Source of the DNA: an uncultured Collinsella sp.
Lineage (GTDB): Bacteria; Actinomycetota; Coriobacteriia; Coriobacteriales; Coriobacteriaceae
DNA: 10,445 bases
Direction of reading: 5' to 3'
Assembly: GCA_902478865.1 (NCBI GenBank)
Contig: CABSNA010000033.1
Span: 1-10,445 of the forward strand
Positions 6,524 to 10,445 of the stretch are shown in pieces. Numbering within the stretch: position 1 is the first letter of the stretch; each line of letters opens with the position of its first letter. The notes below the pieces were generated by a model. That model was not told the origin of the DNA. It did not search any database and was given only the letters and a program-made list of their open reading frames with translations. Made by a program: the position numbers and the translations under genes.

Positions 6524-7750
6524 ATGGATTTTTCTCCGGCGGATCTGTTCCGTTCAACCAAGAGCGGCTCTCGCAGCAGCCTGGACCGTGTCAACAAGCA
6601 ACTTTCGGCCTCGCGCGGCACGTTTCGCCAAAAGGTGCATATCGGTGTGCTCGTGGCTACTGTGGCGCTCGTCGCCTACGGAGCCATCATCATCTGGTCG
6701 GCTTCGCAGTTTAAGGCCGATGCCTCGTTCTCACGCCATCTGCTGGGAATTGGCATCGGAGCGGTGCTGGCGGTGCTGGTCTGGCGTACCGATCTGCGCG
6801 GTATTTCCAATTTCTCGACGGCGTTGCTCGTCATCGACCTGATCGTGATCCTCTCGCCCAAGATTCCGGGTCTGTCCTATACGGGCGGTCTGGGCATGAC
6901 GGGCTGGATCAAGATTCCCGGTATCGGCTTGACATTCCAGCCGGTTGAGCTTGCCAAGCTCATCACCATCTTCTTTATTGCTACGCTTGGCTCGCAGTAT
7001 AACGGTCGCATCGATACCGTTCGCGACTACGTCAAGCTCTGCGGCATGCTGTCCATTCCGTTTTTGGCCGTCGTTGCCATGGGCGACCTGGGCTCGGGCC
7101 TGGTCGTGCTGGTTTCGGGCGCCATCGTCATCTGCATGAGCGGTGCACGCCGCGAATGGGTGCTGTCGACCCTGGCCCTGCTCGTGGGCCTGGTGGCCCT
7201 CGTCCTTGCGCTCGATTCGGTCTTTGATTCGTTGCTCGGCCACGATGTGCTCATCAAGCAGTATCAGATGAACCGTCTGACGGTCTTTATCGACCCCGAT
7301 AATGCCGATTCGGACGATGCCTACAACCTGCAGCAGTCGCTTATCGCCGTTGGCTCGGGCGGCTTCTTTGGTAAGGGTTTGGGCCATGCGACGCAGTCGG
7401 CCGGCGGCTTTCTGCCTGAGTTCCACACCGACTTCGTCTTCGCCTTCCTGTCCGAGACCTTTGGTTTTTGCGGTTCCTTTTTGCTCCTGTGCCTCTACGT
7501 GCTGCTGATCTTTTCGACGATTCGCGTCGCCTTTAAGTGTGAGTCGCTGTTCCTGCGTCTGTCGTGCGTGGGCATCGTTGGCATGTGGGCGTTCCAGACT
7601 TTCGAAAACATCGGCATGTGCATCGGCATGATGCCGATTACCGGTATTCCGCTACCGTTTATTAGCTTCGGTTCGTCTTCGATGATGATCCAGCTGCTGA
7701 CGGTGGGTATCGTACAATCCATATGGCGGCATCGTTCGGGCGCCGCGTAA
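6524..7750 (+). CDS. rodA: RodA, SEDS-family peptidoglycan glycosyltransferase
   Basis: Polytopic membrane enzyme of 408 residues that polymerises lipid II into glycan strands in partnership with PBP2. About ten membrane segments follow a Ser/basic cytoplasmic N-terminus of some 36 residues. SEDS motifs seen: GWIKIPG (127-133), FQPVELAK (138-145), DLGSGLVV (188-195), QSLIAVGSGGFFGKGLG (271-287), LPEFHTDFVFAF (297-308) and NIGMCIGMMPITGIPLPFISF (362-382, with a Pro-rich loop). Asp303 of HTDF aligns with the Asp proposed as catalytic in RodA/FtsW. Small departures from consensus: Val for Ser in QPSE, SETFG for EExG, and GSSS for GGSS. The ATG follows AGGAGG (6513-6518, overlapping the mrdA stop) by 5 bases. 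Genomic pairing with PBP2 and the mre genes makes RodA more likely than FtsW. Confidence 0.96.
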   Translation: MDFSPADLFRSTKSGSRSSLDRVNKQLSASRGTFRQKVHIGVLVATVALVAYGAIIIWSASQFKADASFSRHLLGIGIGAVLAVLVWRTDLRGISNFSTALLVIDLIVILSPKIPGLSYTGGLGMTGWIKIPGIGLTFQPVELAKLITIFFIATLGSQYNGRIDTVRDYVKLCGMLSIPFLAVVAMGDLGSGLVVLVSGAIVICMSGARREWVLSTLALLVGLVALVLALDSVFDSLLGHDVLIKQYQMNRLTVFIDPDNADSDDAYNLQQSLIAVGSGGFFGKGLGHATQSAGGFLPEFHTDFVFAFLSETFGFCGSFLLLCLYVLLIFSTIRVAFKCESLFLRLSCVGIVGMWAFQTFENIGMCIGMMPITGIPLPFISFGSSSMMIQLLTVGIVQSIWRHRSGAA

Positions 7751-7768
7751 CCGCTGGAGGGGTTTGCT

Positions 7769-8698
7769 ATGAAAATTCCCGTAGATAAGCTGACTCGCGC
7801 TTTTAAGATGGGCGCGTCCGTTAAGAAGGATTCCGATACGCCGGTGCGCGTCTCGGCCTATCTGGATTCGTCCGCCTCGCGCTTTCTGGCCGAGACGGTG
7901 CGTGACGCCTTTGTGCCGCAGACGACCTCGGGCATTGTGCGCGTCGAGCGTCTGGGGGAGGAGCGAATTGCTCCAAAGACCGATACCGATGTGGTGCTGG
8001 TGCTCTCGTGTGGTTCCGACCGCTTGGAGAGTGCCGTGCAGGAGCTCGTGATCGCCGGCGCGCCCGTGTGCGTGCTTGCCGAGTCTGCTGTGGAAGTGCC
8101 GTTTATCGAGGAGTCCACGCCCATGCTCGGCGTGGTGGCGGCAACCGATAAGACGTATCTGCTCGAGACGCTTGCCCGCTGGATTCTCGATCGCACCGAC
8201 AAGGAAACGGCTTTTGCGGCGAACTTTGCCTTCATGCGCATCGCGGCCGCCAATCGTATCATCACCTCGTGCGCGCTCACCAATATGGCGACCGGTGCAC
8301 TGGTGTTTTTGCCGGGCGCCGATTATCCCGTTATGGCGCTGGCGCAGGTGGGCATGCTCTTTGAGCTCGCTGCCGTCTTTGGACGCGGCATTAAGCCCGA
8401 GCGCGGCTACGAGGTCGTGGGCGTGCTTGCCGGCGGTCTTGTGATCCGCGCGGTTACCCGCGCGCTCGTCAAGCAGACGCCGCATATTGGGTTTGCCGTC
8501 AAGGCGCTCACTGCTGCCGCGGGCACCTATGGCATGGGCCGTGCGCTCGTTTCGCTCTACGAGCGCGATGTCGACTACAGCCGTGCCAACGAGGTGGTCA
8601 CTGCCACGTTCTCTCGCGTTCGCGATCTGGTGACCACGGTCGCGGGCGCTACCCGTCCCATGGCGTCCTATCAGGACGCATCAGATCTCGCTGCTTAG
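7769..8698 (+). CDS. DUF697-like protein with a P-loop-less GTPase-like N-terminal half
   Basis: Protein of 309 residues with no known function. Residues about 160-265 match, from memory, the pattern of DUF697 (the C-terminal domain of YcjF and of some dynamin/Era-like GTPases): TNMATGALVFLPGADYPVMA (171-190), LAQVGMLFELAAVFG (191-205), a GVLAGGLVIRAVTRAL helix and a glycine-rich AAAGTYGMGRALVSLYE end. Four hydrophobic segments may bind or dip into the membrane. Residues 27-140 look like an alpha/beta domain: strand VRVSAYL, strand DVVLVLSC (74-81), strand APVCVLAES (98-106), then DKTYLLETLARWILD. This layout recalls a G domain, but GxxxxGK[ST] and NKxD motifs are absent, so GTP binding is unlikely (inference). 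ATG follows GGAGGGG by 6 bases; gap from rodA 18 bases. It occupies an unusual slot between rodA and the radical SAM gene and may be an elongasome accessory. Confidence 0.85.
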   Translation: MKIPVDKLTRAFKMGASVKKDSDTPVRVSAYLDSSASRFLAETVRDAFVPQTTSGIVRVERLGEERIAPKTDTDVVLVLSCGSDRLESAVQELVIAGAPVCVLAESAVEVPFIEESTPMLGVVAATDKTYLLETLARWILDRTDKETAFAANFAFMRIAAANRIITSCALTNMATGALVFLPGADYPVMALAQVGMLFELAAVFGRGIKPERGYEVVGVLAGGLVIRAVTRALVKQTPHIGFAVKALTAAAGTYGMGRALVSLYERDVDYSRANEVVTATFSRVRDLVTTVAGATRPMASYQDASDLAA

Positions 8699-8701
8699 GG
8701 G
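8697..8701 (+). promoter_or_regulatory. Ribosome-binding site for the TTG-started radical SAM gene
   Basis: AGGGG overlaps the stop of the DUF697 gene and lies 7 bases before TTG at 8709. It selects that start; no ATG lies near. Confidence 0.65.
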
Positions 8702-8708
8702 TTTTCCG

Positions 8709-10445
8709 TTGCGCGTTGCATACCAAGATTGTTTTCATTTAATTGAGCCGTTGCTCGCCAAGGTCGAGAAGCCGAGCCGCTATATCGATCACGAGTGGGG
8801 CACGCTTTCCAAGGCCGATGCCGACTACCGTTGCTGCCTGATCTACCCGGATGTGTACGAGATTGGTCTGCCCAACCAGGGCATCGCCATCCTCTACAAC
8901 ATTCTTAACCAGGCCGAGGGCATCTCTTGCGAGCGTGGCTATGTGCCGTGGCCCGATATGGGTGACGCCATGCGCGAGGCGGGTATTCCGCTGCTCTCGC
9001 TCGAGGGTGCAGCGCCGGTCGCTTCGTTTGATATTGTCGGCTTGCATGTTCCGCACGAGATGGCGGTGACGAACTTCCTCGAGGCTCTCGACCTCGCTGG
9101 CATTCCGCTGTTAGCGGCCGACCGAGGCGAAGACGACCCCATCATCATCGCCGGTGGTCCCTCGGTGTACAACCCCGAGCCGTACGCGGCCTTCTTCGAT
9201 GCCATCCTCATCGGTGAGGGCGAGGAATCGCTGCTCGAGACCTGCCAGCTGCATCGCCGCCTGCGTGACGAAGGGGTCCCGCGCGCGCAGATTGTTGAGC
9301 AGCTTGCATCCATTGCCGGCAACTACGTGCCGTCGCTCTATGAGGTTCGTCACGACGAGCCCTGCTCGCCGCATGGCTACACCGTGCCGCGTGAGGGCAA
9401 GGATGCGCCGACCGTGGTCTACAAGCGCGTCGTCGAGGATTTCGGCGCCACGAATCCGCTGTCGCAGTCGTGCGTGCCCTATGCGCAGTTGGTCCACGAC
9501 CGTCTGTCTATCGAGATCCTGCGCGGCTGCGCCCGCGGCTGTCGTTTTTGCCAGGCCGGCATGACGTATCGCCCGGTGCGCGAGCGCTCGGCCGACCAGA
9601 TCGTCTCGTCGGTGATTCAGGGTCTGGAAAAGACTGGCTATGACGAGGTGTCGCTGACCTCGCTCTCCACGACCGACCACTCCTGCATTCGCGACGTGCT
9701 CGGCAGGCTCAACCGTCGCCTGGAGGATACGGGTATTCGCGTGTCTATTCCATCGCAGCGCCTGGATTCGTTTGGCGTGGATATGGCCGAGTCGGTCGCC
9801 GGCGAAAAGAAGGGCGGCTTGACGTTCGCGCCCGAGGCCGGCAGCCAGCGCATGCGCGACATCATTAACAAGAACGTGACCGAGGAGGACCTGGACCGTG
9901 CGGCCAAGGCGGCCTTCGAGGCCGGCTGGAACCGCATGAAGCTCTACTTTATGATGGGCCTTCCCGGCGAGCGCGACGAGGACATCGTGGCCATCGCCAA
10001 TCTGGCCGATCACGTGCTGGAGCTCGGTCGTTCCGTGGTGCCCAAGGCTCGTCGCGGCTCGATCTCGGTGTCCATCTCGGTTTCGGTCTTTATCCCCAAG
10101 GCTGCCACGCCGTTCCAGTGGTGCCCGCAGCTCGACTACGACGACGTCAAGCGTCGCCAGAAGTTGCTTATCACGAGCGTTCGCAACCGTGCCGTCCGCG
10201 TGCATTACCACGATGCCGAGACCTCGCTCATCGAGGCCGCGCTTTCCCGCGCCGGTCGTGACATGACGCCCGTCATCATCGATGCTTGGCGCTCGGGCTC
10301 TCGCTTTGACGCCTGGGTAGAGCATTTCTCGCTCGATAACTGGAAGGAAGCTGCTGCCAAAAACGGCATCGACCTCAATGAGCTCGTGCACCTGCCCTAC
10401 GAGTTGGACTGGCGCCTGCCGTGGGAGCACGTGAGCCCCGGCTGC
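8709..10445 (+). CDS. TIGR03960-type radical SAM protein with B12-binding-like domain, 3' end outside window
   Basis: First 579 codons, open to the window edge. The sequence follows the TIGR03960 family throughout: KPSRYIDHEWG (21-31), PDVYEIGLPNQG (47-58), PWPDMGDAMREAGIPL (80-95), AADRGEDDPIIIAGGPSVYN (136-155), IGEGEESL (168-175), VPYAQLVHDRLSIEILRG (256-273). The radical SAM cluster motif CARGCRFC has C274, C278 and C281 for the 4Fe-4S cluster, then QAGMTYRPVRERS. Further on come LTFAPEAGSQRMRDIINK (371-388), KLYFMMGLPGERDEDI (411-426) and FIPKAATPFQW (461-471), all family marks. The N-terminal 40-200 region has the cobalamin-binding fold pattern, but DxHxxG reads D48-V-Y50-E-I-G53. Substrate and reaction are not known; families fused or adjacent to DUF2344 have been linked to RNA or tRNA work only loosely. 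TTG start fits the family's N-terminus. Stop of the previous gene overlaps its ribosome-binding site. Confidence 0.93.
   Translation, partial: MRVAYQDCFHLIEPLLAKVEKPSRYIDHEWGTLSKADADYRCCLIYPDVYEIGLPNQGIAILYNILNQAEGISCERGYVPWPDMGDAMREAGIPLLSLEGAAPVASFDIVGLHVPHEMAVTNFLEALDLAGIPLLAADRGEDDPIIIAGGPSVYNPEPYAAFFDAILIGEGEESLLETCQLHRRLRDEGVPRAQIVEQLASIAGNYVPSLYEVRHDEPCSPHGYTVPREGKDAPTVVYKRVVEDFGATNPLSQSCVPYAQLVHDRLSIEILRGCARGCRFCQAGMTYRPVRERSADQIVSSVIQGLEKTGYDEVSLTSLSTTDHSCIRDVLGRLNRRLEDTGIRVSIPSQRLDSFGVDMAESVAGEKKGGLTFAPEAGSQRMRDIINKNVTEEDLDRAAKAAFEAGWNRMKLYFMMGLPGERDEDIVAIANLADHVLELGRSVVPKARRGSISVSISVSVFIPKAATPFQWCPQLDYDDVKRRQKLLITSVRNRAVRVHYHDAETSLIEAALSRAGRDMTPVIIDAWRSGSRFDAWVEHFSLDNWKEAAAKNGIDLNELVHLPYELDWRLPWEHVSPGC

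Noticed and set aside
8447..8464. CGCGCGG / CCGCGCG 7-bp hairpin in the DUF697 gene
   Set aside because: Short, all G and C, no T-run, and inside a coding region; fits chance in GC-rich codons.
10044..10083. Repeated TCGGT-like units giving SISVSISVSV in the radical SAM protein
   Set aside because: It agrees with a beta strand usual at this place in the family and needs no recent duplication.
9111..10430. A 439-codon open frame on the - strand opposite the radical SAM gene
   Set aside because: The + strand frame is a strong family match over its whole length; the - strand product has the same shadow-like composition.

Overview
This window looks like core chromosome of a high-GC, anaerobic, Gram-positive actinobacterium. 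A coriobacterium such as Collinsella or a relative is my best guess. The basis is GC-rich, C/G-ending codon use, strong AGGAGG/GGGG-type ribosome-binding sites with many TTG starts, and a Rod-type cell-elongation cluster next to a radical SAM gene, an order otherwise familiar from Clostridia. The genus is an inference; no rRNA or marker gene is present. All eight genes lie on the + strand, and I see no mobile element, tRNA, rRNA or CRISPR array.

Layout: (i) 2-358 is the 3' part of a cyclophilin-type peptidyl-prolyl isomerase. (ii) 370-1674 is a TTG-started protein with about six TPRs, one membrane helix and a small outer domain. (iii) 1675-1789 is the only sizeable gap. It holds a 14-bp hairpin, a weak candidate promoter and a short direct repeat. 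(iv) 1790-7750 is the cell-shape block mreB, mreC, mreD, mrdA (PBP2) and rodA, with gaps of 9-33 bases. (v) 7769-8698 is a DUF697-like protein whose N-terminal half resembles a GTPase fold without a P-loop. (vi) 8709 to the window end is the first 579 codons of a TIGR03960-type radical SAM protein with a cobalamin-binding-like N-terminal domain.

How the genes work together: MreB filaments under the membrane organise MreC, MreD, the SEDS glycosyltransferase RodA and the transpeptidase PBP2 into the elongasome, which inserts peptidoglycan along the cell side. The TPR/membrane protein upstream and the DUF697 protein downstream are tightly packed with these genes and are candidates for lineage-specific accessory parts. 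The radical SAM protein has no established role in the wall, although its family often sits next to rod genes.

Most worth a second look: a perfect 12-bp terminator-like hairpin with a T-run inside the 5' coding region of mreC; the P-loop-less DUF697 protein inside the cluster; an extra N-terminal membrane helix on PBP2 with a possible internal GTG start; the TPR-membrane protein next to mreB; and the DxYxxG in place of the cobalamin DxHxxG motif in the radical SAM protein.
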